NCBI GenBank assembly: GCA_029243545.1
Contig: JAQWRV010000008.1
Span: 22,857-86,856 of the forward strand
Reading direction: 5' to 3'
DNA length: 64,000 nt
From: Rhodospirillaceae bacterium
Lineage (GTDB): Bacteria > Pseudomonadota > Alphaproteobacteria > Rhodospirillales > Rhodospirillaceae
Part shown: positions 52,963-61,811 of the stretch, piece by piece
Numbering within the stretch: the stretch's first letter is position 1
Layout: every line of letters begins with the position of its first letter
Notes under the pieces: generated by a model
The model's input: the letters and a program-made list of their open reading frames with translations, nothing else
The model's database searches: none
Told to the model about the DNA's origin: nothing
Made by a program: the position numbers and the translations under genes

Positions 52963-53730
52963 CTAGATTTTCTGACTAGACCAGGCGCGTGTGAGGTACG
53001 TCTGTTCAACTTGTCTATCGTTATCAATCACTTCATCTATATACCGCATAAATTTGGCAAACTTTTGCGCGCCCAGTTGCACCTGGACGTCGTTCACGGA
53101 ACGCCATACGCCGATATAATCTTGCTTGGTTAATGCGATTGTATGGCGACCTTCCAGATATACGGTATCTGTAAACAGATCGGACGATTCGAGCATATCG
53201 GTAAGTTGCTCACTAATGCCAGACAACCCCGAAGACCGTCTCGTCATATTAGGCATCAAGTCCTTGAGAAACGCTTGTATGTCTTGCAGTAGAGGGTCTG
53301 TGGCAGGGAGACGGGGGTTCCACAATGCAACAAACCGCCCACCGGGCCGCAAAATCCGATGAAATTCACGAGTGCCTTTGTCAAAATCGACCCAATGAAA
53401 TGATGAGGCCATGCTCACCATGTCGCAGCACGCGTCGTTCAATGGAACAAGCTCACCGCTACCCTTTAGCCATGTAATTTGCAATGACTTGGTTTGATCT
53501 TCGCCCACGGCACGCATGGCATCATTGGGCTCGACCGCTGTTACACGCGCGAGGCCGCGGCTGGCGATCATCCTCGTCCAGAGTCCTGTTCCCGCTCCTA
53601 CGTCAATGGCTTCCGCTCGGTTAGGCGGCGTACCTAATAGGCTTAATAGTGCTGTTAGGACGCTTTCAGCATATCCTTGCCGATACTTACCGTAACTTTC
53701 GGCAAGGCTTGAGAAATCTCCAAAATCCAT
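52963..53730 (-). CDS. Class I SAM-dependent methyltransferase of the phosphoramidate-type locus
   Basis: A 255-residue methyltransferase: LAESYGKYRQGYAESVL at the N-terminus, EAIDVGAGTGLWTRMIASRG (motif I), VTAVEPNDAMRAV (motif II), DMVSMASSFHWVDFDKGTREFHRILRPGGRFVALWNP (motifs IV-V). GAGGT precedes the ATG. It follows the cytidylyltransferase by 43 bases on the same strand. In C. jejuni the locus also has methyltransferase genes (Cj1419/Cj1420) that make the O-methyl group; this protein could play that part. Assignment by context. Confidence 0.7.
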   Translation of the reverse strand: MDFGDFSSLAESYGKYRQGYAESVLTALLSLLGTPPNRAEAIDVGAGTGLWTRMIASRGLARVTAVEPNDAMRAVGEDQTKSLQITWLKGSGELVPLNDACCDMVSMASSFHWVDFDKGTREFHRILRPGGRFVALWNPRLPATDPLLQDIQAFLKDLMPNMTRRSSGLSGISEQLTDMLESSDLFTDTVYLEGRHTIALTKQDYIGVWRSVNDVQVQLGAQKFAKFMRYIDEVIDNDRQVEQTYLTRAWSSQKI

Positions 53731-53773
53731 TTTCTACCTCGTTGCTCGATATAGCGACAAGAAGCGCTGTGCT

Positions 53774-54517
53774 TCATGGAAATACTAGGTCCTGTCGCTC
53801 AATCATATCTGTATAGACCTCAAGGTCGTGTTCACTGTCCACCTCGCCCCACGCACTTTCAATGGGGGCGGCGCAAACCTTGATTTCATTGGCGACGAGA
53901 GAGGACAAGAGTGAGGTCATGTCGAGCTGATCAATCTGCGGCTCGGTCAGCGTCGTCAGATAGTTAGTAATTTCAGCCCATCCTGCAGGCGTGAACTTGA
54001 GAAGACCCATGTACTGTCCCTCAATGTCCGCTATAGAGGTTGCCCGATTTCCAATTTCCCGGACTAAGCCGTTATCTCCTAACACGAATGTCTCCGCGTC
54101 AGACAACGGATCCTCGAATCTCTGCGACCACAATGCCAACCAGGAGGGGTCATAACTAATTGCAATGTCTTCTGAGCATTCCGACAGTTGCCTGACAGCA
54201 TCAGCTCCATAGAAGATGTCGCCGTAACTGATGACACAGGGAAATTGCGCTAGCCAATCCCCTGCGCATAAAAGGGATCGAACCATATTCGTATCGTCCC
54301 AGTGCGGGTTTTCAAAAAACGTAGAGGAAAATCCTTCGAGTTTCTCGCCAAGATATCCTCGGACAATTGCGACATCGTTGATTCCTGCTTTGCGCAGCGC
54401 CATGAGTTGCCAATCTAGCAAAGATTTTCCGTTGAATACGGTGAGACACTTCGGCTTGTCCTTAGTCGTTTCCCCCATTCGATGGCCTCGGCCTGCGGCA
54501 AGGATGATCGCTCTCAC
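53774..54517 (-). CDS. Nucleotidyltransferase, predicted CTP:phosphoglutamine cytidylyltransferase, Cj1416-like
   Basis: A 247-residue protein of the LicC-like sugar/choline nucleotidyltransferase family: MRAIILAAGRGHRMG (nucleotide loop), KDKPKCL with the catalytic Lys, VISYGDIFYG with the metal Asp near residue 100, and WGEVDSEHDLEVY at the C-terminus. In C. jejuni the Cj1416 enzyme joins CTP and L-glutamine phosphate to give CDP-L-glutamine. A choline-phosphate cytidylyltransferase is the alternative reading. GTG start overlaps the hydrolase stop as GTGA. Confidence 0.75.
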   Translation of the reverse strand: MRAIILAAGRGHRMGETTKDKPKCLTVFNGKSLLDWQLMALRKAGINDVAIVRGYLGEKLEGFSSTFFENPHWDDTNMVRSLLCAGDWLAQFPCVISYGDIFYGADAVRQLSECSEDIAISYDPSWLALWSQRFEDPLSDAETFVLGDNGLVREIGNRATSIADIEGQYMGLLKFTPAGWAEITNYLTTLTEPQIDQLDMTSLLSSLVANEIKVCAAPIESAWGEVDSEHDLEVYTDMIERQDLVFP

Positions 54518-55119
54518 GCTTCCACTCCGTAAAACGTTTGAAACATATCAATATCATTTGGATCAAAAGGATCATCCCTTTCAGGATGCCACATGATGCC
54601 CAAGATATTCCCGCTGTCATGGCGTATAGCTTCGATGACTCCATCCGATGATTTGGCCACAATACTCAGGCCATCTACCGTTTCAAACGCCGCAAAGTTA
54701 TGAAAACTGTTTGTCGACCGGGTTTCATTATCAATTTCAATGTCGTGACGATTACCGACGTGGCCATCTACTTTCTTAAGCGAAACGCCAAGTTGATGCT
54801 GTATGACCTGCATGCCACGACACACACCCAGCAAGGGTAAGTGGCGCTCGCGCGCCCAATCGAATAGTCGACTTTCTGTAGCGTCGCGTTCAGGTGCATC
54901 TCCCTCACATGAAACAAGATCGTTGCCACCAGTAAATAGCACTCCAGCTATATCTAGGGATTGCACCAAGTACTCAGCGCTTTGAGGGTCGTTGGGGACG
55001 GGAATAAATAGAATGCCACAGGCAGAAAGAAAATTTGTCCAAGCTTGATCAAGAGCGTCGCGCCGCTCGTTATAAGTTGCACCGATATCCACTCTTTGAG
55101 TGACGGCAATTAGCTTCAC
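54514..55119 (-). CDS. C26-family amidohydrolase, predicted gamma-glutamyl-CDP-amidate hydrolase, Cj1417-like
   Basis: A 201-residue class I glutamine amidotransferase-like hydrolase. Catalytic Cys100 in LLGVCRGMQVI and His178/Glu180 in IMWHPERD; FTGGNDL and HVGNRHDIEI also fit peptidase C26. Cj1417 removes glutamate from CDP-L-glutamine, leaving CDP-amidate. The start is GTG 55119, which overlaps the kinase stop as GTGA and gives MKLIAVTQRVDI; a longer frame to 55149 is unlikely. gamma-Glutamyl-GABA hydrolase (PuuD) is the generic alternative, but no puu genes are near. Confidence 0.8.
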   Translation of the reverse strand: MKLIAVTQRVDIGATYNERRDALDQAWTNFLSACGILFIPVPNDPQSAEYLVQSLDIAGVLFTGGNDLVSCEGDAPERDATESRLFDWARERHLPLLGVCRGMQVIQHQLGVSLKKVDGHVGNRHDIEIDNETRSTNSFHNFAAFETVDGLSIVAKSSDGVIEAIRHDSGNILGIMWHPERDDPFDPNDIDMFQTFYGVEA

Positions 55120-57443
55120 AATAGTTTCCGTACAAGTTTGTTGTTGCAATCAATTTCGAGTTTAGTCGCCGCGGCCCATAGGGCGTATAATTGTTCACCT
55201 GCTCCGATCACGGCCGGCATGCCGAGTTCATTGGAACGTATGGCCATATGGGAGTTAACGCCACCATACATTGTTACGAACCCTGCAATTTGGCGCGTGA
55301 ATATCCAGTCAAATCCAGGATCAGCATTGGGGAGAAATACGATTTTGCCATCAATAGAACCTTCTTCCACTCCATATCGCCAGACAGGCCCTTGAAATGT
55401 TTTTCGCGTTACGTAATTGGGGTGGCTTGGCGAGATTTCAAAACATGCAATATCAGTCGGGTCAACAATTAAGGGCGGCAAACAAATTTGTTGATTCAGT
55501 TCGTAGAGTTCACGGCCGGATTCGATTGACCGGTGCAACATAGATGTCGGATCTGTGCTTGTTTCATAGAGGTCTTTGACTACAGAAATAGTGGTGTATG
55601 CCGTGTCATCACGGCTGAAACCGTAGTTAGACGCAAGGCCCTCTAGTAAGCGCAAAGCTTCACTTATACTTTTTGAGAATACAAATTTCGCATACTCACG
55701 CCCCTCGATTGCCGACTTTATGAAATCGAAGAATCCTATTGCTGTATGTTTGATTCCCATATCCGCTAGGAGCCGATCACAGGCCTTAAGCTGATTCTCA
55801 GAAAGCGTAAATTTACTATTCTCTTTGACTATTGGTGCACGTTGAGACCAATCAAAATACTCGTCAGGGGATTCGTCATAGCGCTTTGAGCAGATGTCAT
55901 ATGTTCCTGGGCGCAAGAATCCGTACTTCTTAATAAATTCTTGCTTACTTAGGCTCAATTGATCGTGGCTTAAATCGGATGCAACCGTATGAAGTTGGGA
56001 AAGAAAAGCGGTTAGATCGTCTTCGCTGAGAATTGATTTAGAAACCAATGAGCGCAGCATTTGCATTGCTATAAAGCCCGCCCGTGCCAAGCCGGCAAAT
56101 GGCAATGTGCCGTACCTCTTGCAGTCTTCAATAAGCCAGTAGATCTTACTTACTGGGTCGAGTTTGCTCTGTAACAAAAGATCTTGCCGTCGTTTCAGTT
56201 CGGCTATTTTGGTTATTTCATCACGCCATAAACCTGTTTTGCCGTGTATGGCCCGGTTGGTAAGGGGGCGTAGGTGATCAATTAACGTGCTCAAATCCTC
56301 TCCAGAAAATCCAAAGTCTTTGAGGGCCTCTAGACGTTCCGGCAGGTCCAAAGTCAAACAAGAATAAATAATCTCAAATTCAACCTTGTCTTGAAGGTTG
56401 GGTTGTTCGACTAGTCGGTCAATATAATGATTAGCTAGTCGTTCAGCTAGATCGTCAGAGATGTTGTGCGGGAGGAAGGAATTAAAGCTAACGCGAACGT
56501 CGATATAGGGAATGCCGCCAAGACTAATGAGTAAAGGAAAGCTGCGTAGATTCTTGTAGCCATAGTTGTTGCGTTGGTAGGCCCATATGCTGTCCGTTAC
56601 TAAGTCTTTGTATAGCGACAATGATAAGGGTTTCGGTCTAATTCCGATAATCTCTGCCGGGTTCCAATCCGGCATTACGCCAAATATACTTTTCGAGCCG
56701 TAAAGATAAGGATGTGGCCGCGACGTTTTTCTAACTTTGCCGGCTATATCCGATAGTATTTTGCCTTGTATCTTAATATCAGCGACGGGAGACCTTGGCA
56801 CGCTAACGGGCCTAACTTGGAGAAGGAAGACTGTCTCGTTAGTTGTCACAGCAAATTCAACATCTAGAGGAACACCCTCTATTAAACTGTCGAGCTCCCA
56901 CAACAGTTCGATGACACCACAAAATCGTTCAGGTGGGGTTTGATCACGCCCTTTGTGCAAATAGAGGGTCTTTAAGCTGCCAGAGAGGCCAGACTCCACA
57001 CTATCGGTTCGACCGTCTGTATCGTCATAATTTACTACAAAGTAGTGTCCTCCACCGCCTGTCTCTTGCGTCAATGCAACTCCCGAGAAGGCAATGTCTT
57101 TAAGATAGGGTTGTACAAATATCTGGTTATTTTCATGGGGGGAATCGCCAAACGAGTGAATTACCGTCTCTACTGCTGACGTCAGAGCTGTCGCTCCCAC
57201 AACGTCGGGGACTGAAACGAAATTTCCCGCTTGCGAATTATTGAGTTGGTCCTCGCCAATAGCACTGCTGCGGACGATAACGGCATCGCTCAACCATTCC
57301 TTCTCAGCGATACTATTTACTACTTCCTCTGCCCCGTTCTGCCATACCGAAACAGAAAATCTATATTGTGGTAGTATGCGCGCAGACTTTACTAAGCCTT
57401 CGAGGCGTTCAAGAGTTTCAGCCTTGGTACCGAATTTGAACAT
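55116..57443 (-). CDS. PEP-synthase-like kinase, predicted L-glutamine kinase, Cj1418-like
   Basis: A 775-residue protein with an N-terminal PPDK-type ATP-grasp domain (AVIVRSSAIGEDQLNNSQAGNF near residue 58, DVEFAVTTNETVFLLQVRPVS near 205), a large helical middle and a C-terminal phosphohistidine swivel domain (GGVNSHMAIRSNELGMPAVIGAGE, His near 732). It lacks the PEP/pyruvate-binding TIM barrel of true PEP synthase. Cj1418 has this architecture and makes L-glutamine phosphate from glutamine and ATP. First gene of the coupled minus-strand operon. A rifampin phosphotransferase-like activity is an alternative. Confidence 0.78.
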   Translation of the reverse strand: MFKFGTKAETLERLEGLVKSARILPQYRFSVSVWQNGAEEVVNSIAEKEWLSDAVIVRSSAIGEDQLNNSQAGNFVSVPDVVGATALTSAVETVIHSFGDSPHENNQIFVQPYLKDIAFSGVALTQETGGGGHYFVVNYDDTDGRTDSVESGLSGSLKTLYLHKGRDQTPPERFCGVIELLWELDSLIEGVPLDVEFAVTTNETVFLLQVRPVSVPRSPVADIKIQGKILSDIAGKVRKTSRPHPYLYGSKSIFGVMPDWNPAEIIGIRPKPLSLSLYKDLVTDSIWAYQRNNYGYKNLRSFPLLISLGGIPYIDVRVSFNSFLPHNISDDLAERLANHYIDRLVEQPNLQDKVEFEIIYSCLTLDLPERLEALKDFGFSGEDLSTLIDHLRPLTNRAIHGKTGLWRDEITKIAELKRRQDLLLQSKLDPVSKIYWLIEDCKRYGTLPFAGLARAGFIAMQMLRSLVSKSILSEDDLTAFLSQLHTVASDLSHDQLSLSKQEFIKKYGFLRPGTYDICSKRYDESPDEYFDWSQRAPIVKENSKFTLSENQLKACDRLLADMGIKHTAIGFFDFIKSAIEGREYAKFVFSKSISEALRLLEGLASNYGFSRDDTAYTTISVVKDLYETSTDPTSMLHRSIESGRELYELNQQICLPPLIVDPTDIACFEISPSHPNYVTRKTFQGPVWRYGVEEGSIDGKIVFLPNADPGFDWIFTRQIAGFVTMYGGVNSHMAIRSNELGMPAVIGAGEQLYALWAAATKLEIDCNNKLVRKLL

Positions 57444-57776
57444 GCCTTTGCCTAAACGCGGTGGAGCGTTAAAGATAATTCAGAGTTAACTTCAACCATT
57501 GATTACATTAGCCACCGTGGGCGATCAACTTCAATATTGGACGATGGACGATGGATGATTGCCCACTGATCCAAAACGAGCGGCAGTCATCACAATATTG
57601 AGAACAGAGTATTACTTAAGCTAAGTGACAGTTAGCCCATCACGTTTGTTGTTTCTACGCGGTGGCTTTGCGGTGTATGTACTTGACAGTGCGGCCGCAA
57701 CCTTTCGTAGAGATGCCTTTATCCACGCGAGCCACACATTCTTTGGCGCCCATTACTTCACTTTCTAGAGGACACC
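57444..57776. other. Intergenic gap between the island and the DUF1838 operon
   Basis: About 330 bases with no convincing ORF. It holds the divergent upstream regions of the kinase operon (minus) and the DUF1838 gene (plus). At 57539-57559 there is a short tandem run of GGACGATG/GGATGAT. The composition shifts here from A/T-rich (island) to G/C-rich. A TAGAGGACACC ribosome site ends the gap. Confidence 0.5.
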
Positions 57777-58583
57777 ATGGCCCTTGATTTCAACGACCCC
57801 AATGACCGGCTCATCGCTCTTATTAAGATGCGCGGCAGCCTCGACGGCGCACCTGTGCTGTGGTGGTACAAAGGCAGCCAGTACGGTATCGCTGACCGCC
57901 AGCCTACGTTGCTATGGCAGGTAGAAGGGGCGCAGCTCGGTAAGTATATCAAAAAGGACGATGGGTCTTACGACCACGTTTTCCGTGATATTATGTTCTA
58001 TGTCGATCCGATTACGAATGAAGTGATCAAGAGCTATAGCAATCCATACACGAGCCGGACTCATGAACCTCCGGTCATGCGCATGGGGCCGTTCACCGTC
58101 AACGTCAATACCTCTGGCCAGAGCGTCGAATTACCGCCCGGTATGCCACCCGGTTCGCTTGTGGTGGATTGGCGCAATGAGCCGCTTACGGTTCAAGGCG
58201 GCAATTTGTACCTCCGGGAAAGTGCCACAACAAAAATTGCCAACCCTGCAAAGGGCAGTGGCAAAGAAGGCGCATCAAACAAAGGTTTCTTTTATATCAA
58301 TGATTTCTTCACGCTCATCGGCCGAGTAGACGATATCCAGAATGAGACCAATGTCAGTGTGCCGGCGCATACCAGTTATCAAAGTCTGAATGAATGGACA
58401 CCTTGGCTGGGCATGGGTGATCGTGAGGGCGAAGTGCTTGGACGCGGCGATTCCGTCAAGTTGAAGGACTACACCGAATTGCCGAATGAACTTCGCAAGA
58501 ATATTGAGGCGAACGAGCCCGGGTTTTTCGAAGATCCAGAATTTGCCCTATGGGACCGGGCTTACACGCCGCTGAACCAATAG
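57777..58583 (+). CDS. DUF1838 family protein without signal peptide (copy 4)
   Basis: A 268-residue DUF1838 protein that starts directly with the mature domain: MALDFNDPNDRLIALIKMRGSLDGAPVLWWYKG, FRDIMFYVDPITNEVIKSYSNPYTSRTHEPPVMRMGP, GFFYINDFFTLIGRV, YQSLNEWTPWLGMGDREGEVLGRG. The other three copies here carry Tat leaders; this one does not, and the ATG has a good GAGGAC site with no room for an in-frame leader. The next gene, 10 bases on, encodes a small protein with a Tat signal. I infer possible piggy-back export. Function unknown. Confidence 0.8.
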   Translation: MALDFNDPNDRLIALIKMRGSLDGAPVLWWYKGSQYGIADRQPTLLWQVEGAQLGKYIKKDDGSYDHVFRDIMFYVDPITNEVIKSYSNPYTSRTHEPPVMRMGPFTVNVNTSGQSVELPPGMPPGSLVVDWRNEPLTVQGGNLYLRESATTKIANPAKGSGKEGASNKGFFYINDFFTLIGRVDDIQNETNVSVPAHTSYQSLNEWTPWLGMGDREGEVLGRGDSVKLKDYTELPNELRKNIEANEPGFFEDPEFALWDRAYTPLNQ

Positions 58584-58593
58584 GACATTAAGT

Positions 58594-58818
58594 ATGCAGC
58601 ACCTTATTGAGAAACTGAATCGCCGCCGCTTTCTAGCGCGGGCGGGCTCATGGGCGGCCATCGCAGCCATTGCGCTAAACGCCAAGCGCGCGTTTGCATC
58701 CTCAATGGAAGCGAGTTCGGACCACAAGGAAGAATCAAGCCAAGCGCAAGGCCCCACGCGACCGGGGTTCTCTTTTCCGGCCCCTTCAGATGTCACGCTT
58801 TATCTCGAAACCGAGTAA
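58594..58818 (+). CDS. Small Tat-signal protein (74 aa) next to DUF1838
   Basis: A 74-residue protein that is half Tat leader (LNRRRFLARAGSWAAIAAIALNAKRAFA) and half a short polar tail (SSMEASSDHKEESSQAQ...SDVTLYLETE). No known domain. It follows the signal-less DUF1838 gene by 10 bases, so the two are almost certainly co-translated. Possibly a dedicated export partner, like the small hitch-hiking subunits of other Tat substrates. Confidence 0.65.
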   Translation: MQHLIEKLNRRRFLARAGSWAAIAAIALNAKRAFASSMEASSDHKEESSQAQGPTRPGFSFPAPSDVTLYLETE

Positions 58819-58823
58819 GCGCG

Positions 58824-60320
58824 CTAGATAGGCAGGCGGAGCCCCAATTCCCGGCCTAAGGTCAGAGCGGGGGTCAACATCATCCCGGGTGTAAAGACGG
58901 CACCCAAAGTTGCTCCGCTGCCCATAACTTCGCCAACTGCATAAAGATTGGGTATGGGCTCACCATTCTCTTTGACAACCCGAAGTTCTTTGTCAACTGT
59001 AATGCCGACAGCAGATGTCGCTGAACTTCCCAGATGGATGATGGCGTAGTAGGGCGCTTTATCGATCAGGCTGGGGAGGTGTTCCCGGCCAAATTCGTCA
59101 GACCCAGATTTCACACCCTTATTGTATTTCTTAACGGTTTTCTTCAGGCCGGATGCACTAACACCTGCAAGTTTTGCCAACTCATCTAATGAATCAGCTT
59201 TGTGGAACATGGGGTGTGTATTGAAATGCTCTCCCATCTTCTCACGCGTCCAACCAGGAACGCCCGGAGGTGATGATTCGAAGATGTCTGAGTCGAAGAC
59301 AATAGCGTAGCGGAATTGGTCCTGTTCAACGAGCTTAGCAGCTCTTGTTTCTTGAATAGGCTCGTCTTCACGCATGAAACGTTTGCCATCGTTATTAACC
59401 CATATTTCCCAGGGCTGTCGCGCCTGAGGCATTGTATCAAAGCGGGCGAACGGTTTGGTCGGAAAGCTTGCGTCGTTCAGAATTGACCCGGTACCAGACC
59501 GGTGCAGCTCGTGACCGCGCAACTTGCCGCCGACAGATACAGCGAGTTCTAGGCCTTTGCCGAGATTCGTGGGGTAAGTGCCTGACGTATAAGTCGGTTC
59601 ATGAATGAGTTCTTCAAACAAATCCGGATTCATGGCATAGCCACCCGTGGTGATCAGCACATGACGGCCGCTGAACACGCGTTCTCCATCAGGTGTTTGG
59701 GCGCGGATGCCTTCGATCGACCCGTCGTCACCGACGATCAAATCAGTTACAGTTGTGTTCAGCTGGGTCACAACCCGGCCGCTTTCCAATTCGGGCTGCA
59801 GTTCATTCAAAACAACAGAAAGAATATCGCGGCCCATGTTAGCGCCCCAAATATAGCGCGGTGTTGTGTAACACTGACGTCCGGGGCTTGATCCGGTTTC
59901 GGGTTGGCCGGGCAGGGGCGTAAGGCCACCTTCGAGCAGCCAGTTCACCATGGCGGGTGCATTGTCACAGGTCTGCCGAATGATATCTGGGTCAGCCAGT
60001 CCGTCAGTCATGCGCATGATGTCGTCGTAGTGTTTGTCAGGGCTGTCTACAATTCCCATGGCCGCTTGCATGGTTGTTCCGCCAGCACTGATTTGCCCAT
60101 TGGCAAGATGTAAGGTCCCTCCAACGGAATCAGCAGCGTCAATCAGCAAAACACGGGCGCCACGGCGTGAGGCAAAAATTGCGGCAGGCAGGCCGGCGGT
60201 TCCGGCCCCTATGATGACGTAATCCCAGTCCACGGCGGATCCTTTCCTATTTTGTGCGTTGACCACGCTAGATGCGATGGAAGCGGATAAGGCCGATCCC
60301 ATAAACGTGCGTCTTTCCAT
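58824..60320 (-). CDS. Tat-exported FAD-dependent oxidoreductase (fumarate reductase/ketosteroid dehydrogenase-like)
   Basis: A ~498-residue flavoprotein of the succinate dehydrogenase/fumarate reductase flavoprotein family with a Tat leader (MERRTFMGSALSASIASSVVNAQ). FAD-binding fold DYVIIGAGTAGLPAAIFASRRGARVLLIDAADSVGGTLHLANG; VLITTGGYAMNPDLFEEL; C-terminal PNLYAVGEVMGSGATLGAVFTPGMMLTPALTLGREL. I start it at ATG 60320. Substrate may be an alpha,beta-unsaturated acid or steroid-like ketone. The divergent triheme cytochrome c next door is a plausible electron partner. Confidence 0.82.
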   Translation of the reverse strand: MERRTFMGSALSASIASSVVNAQNRKGSAVDWDYVIIGAGTAGLPAAIFASRRGARVLLIDAADSVGGTLHLANGQISAGGTTMQAAMGIVDSPDKHYDDIMRMTDGLADPDIIRQTCDNAPAMVNWLLEGGLTPLPGQPETGSSPGRQCYTTPRYIWGANMGRDILSVVLNELQPELESGRVVTQLNTTVTDLIVGDDGSIEGIRAQTPDGERVFSGRHVLITTGGYAMNPDLFEELIHEPTYTSGTYPTNLGKGLELAVSVGGKLRGHELHRSGTGSILNDASFPTKPFARFDTMPQARQPWEIWVNNDGKRFMREDEPIQETRAAKLVEQDQFRYAIVFDSDIFESSPPGVPGWTREKMGEHFNTHPMFHKADSLDELAKLAGVSASGLKKTVKKYNKGVKSGSDEFGREHLPSLIDKAPYYAIIHLGSSATSAVGITVDKELRVVKENGEPIPNLYAVGEVMGSGATLGAVFTPGMMLTPALTLGRELGLRLPI

Positions 60321-60512
60321 TGATCTACAACCTTGCTCGAATTTCAAATCGGGCGGAGTATGGCCTTACTCTGCTTATTGGTCCAGACAATGCTGATCAT
60401 AAAACTGGCTTAAATCAGCCCTTTTAGACCTGGCTTGGCGTCAGGGCCCCGGTCCTCTAACATCGTCCCCATAAGCCGCTGAGGGGCGGAAAAGCTGGTC
60501 ACGGGGAATTAT

Positions 60513-61811
60513 ATGAAATCGTTGGCAATCTTAGGGTTCTCAGTCGTTCTCGGTTTGGCAGGCACAACCGCAATAGCTCAAGACTCTCCGGTAGGTCCAG
60601 AATCCAGGGGTGAATACGTGGCTCGCGCGGCAAATTGCGTCGCCTGCCATACGCTCCCCGATGGCCCCGCTTTGGCTGGTGGCCTGGAAATGGCCACACC
60701 GCTTGGCAATATTTACGCGACCAATATAACGCCGGATAAAGAAACCGGTATTGGTAATTATACGCTTGCGGACTTCGACGCATCAGTGCGGCAAGGGGTT
60801 GCGAAGGATGGCCACCGGCTTTACCCGGCCATGCCGTATCCGTCCTACGCTAAGATCACGGATGAAGATATTGCGGCAATGTACGACTACTTCATGAATT
60901 CCGTACCGGCGGTAAACTACAGCCCGCCCGAGAATAAGATTCCATGGCCTTTGAACATCCGTTGGCCGTTGGCGGTCTGGAATATCCTGTTCTTCGATGA
61001 TGACGTTTACGAGGCTGATGAAAGCCAGAGTGACGCCTGGAATCGCGGTGCCTATTTGGTCCAAGGGTTAGGGCATTGTGGTGCCTGCCATACCCCGCGT
61101 GGACTGGCGTTTAACGAGCAGGGCTACGATGAAGATGACTCAGAATTTCTTGCCGGTGCTTTTCTCGATAACTGGTATGCGTCTGATTTAACTCAATCCA
61201 ATCGTGCCGGACTTGGGCGTTGGTCTAAAGAGGATGTTGCGACGTATCTCAAGACCGGCCGCAATATTCACTCGACCGCCTTTGGCACCATGGATGAGGT
61301 CATCATCAATAGCACCCAATTTCTCACAGACGATGACAATGATGCCATGGCGACCTATTTGGTGTCGCTTTCAGCCGCTAACGACGACGGCGACTATGTA
61401 TATGACGACTCCACTTACGCGCTTTTGAGAAGCACAGAGAGACGGTCAGAGTCTGGCGCGCTCTTGTTTATGCAGCAATGTGAATCCTGTCATGTTGATA
61501 GTGGCAACGGCTACCCGCCTTACATGCCACCCATGGCTGGCAATCCGCCCGTAATGGATCCTGACCCCGCATCGCTTATAAATATCGTGCTCAATGGCTC
61601 ATCACGCTTGGTGGTTGATGGCACACCGGATGCTTACAGGATGCCGGGATACCGCACGATCTTAAGCGACCAACAAATCGCTGACATTGTCACCTTCGTG
61701 CGACAGGGCTGGGGCAATAACGCGTCCGTGGTTGCAACTGCCGATGTAGCGGCTTTAAGAGATCTCACAGATTTGGCGGCAGACCGCATGCCCGTCTTGC
61801 GCATGAAGTAG
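60513..61811 (+). CDS. Triheme cytochrome c (alcohol/gluconate dehydrogenase subunit-like)
   Basis: A 432-residue periplasmic cytochrome with a Sec signal (MKSLAILGFSVVLGLAGTTAIAQ) and three heme c sites: CVACH, CGACH and CESCH, each in its own domain. It resembles the cytochrome subunits of membrane gluconate, sorbitol and alcohol dehydrogenases (SRGEYVARAANCVACHT, ATNITPDKETGIGNYTLADFDASVRQGV). It would carry electrons from a periplasmic dehydrogenase to the respiratory chain; the divergent FAD enzyme is a candidate. Ends one base before the convergent hydrolase stop. Confidence 0.9.
   Translation: MKSLAILGFSVVLGLAGTTAIAQDSPVGPESRGEYVARAANCVACHTLPDGPALAGGLEMATPLGNIYATNITPDKETGIGNYTLADFDASVRQGVAKDGHRLYPAMPYPSYAKITDEDIAAMYDYFMNSVPAVNYSPPENKIPWPLNIRWPLAVWNILFFDDDVYEADESQSDAWNRGAYLVQGLGHCGACHTPRGLAFNEQGYDEDDSEFLAGAFLDNWYASDLTQSNRAGLGRWSKEDVATYLKTGRNIHSTAFGTMDEVIINSTQFLTDDDNDAMATYLVSLSAANDDGDYVYDDSTYALLRSTERRSESGALLFMQQCESCHVDSGNGYPPYMPPMAGNPPVMDPDPASLINIVLNGSSRLVVDGTPDAYRMPGYRTILSDQQIADIVTFVRQGWGNNASVVATADVAALRDLTDLAADRMPVLRMK

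Noticed and set aside
55116..57443. Phosphoenolpyruvate synthase
   Set aside because: The ATP-grasp and phosphohistidine domains are present, but the PEP/pyruvate-binding barrel is absent and the swivel domain is at the C-terminus. Neighbours fit the L-glutamine kinase pathway.
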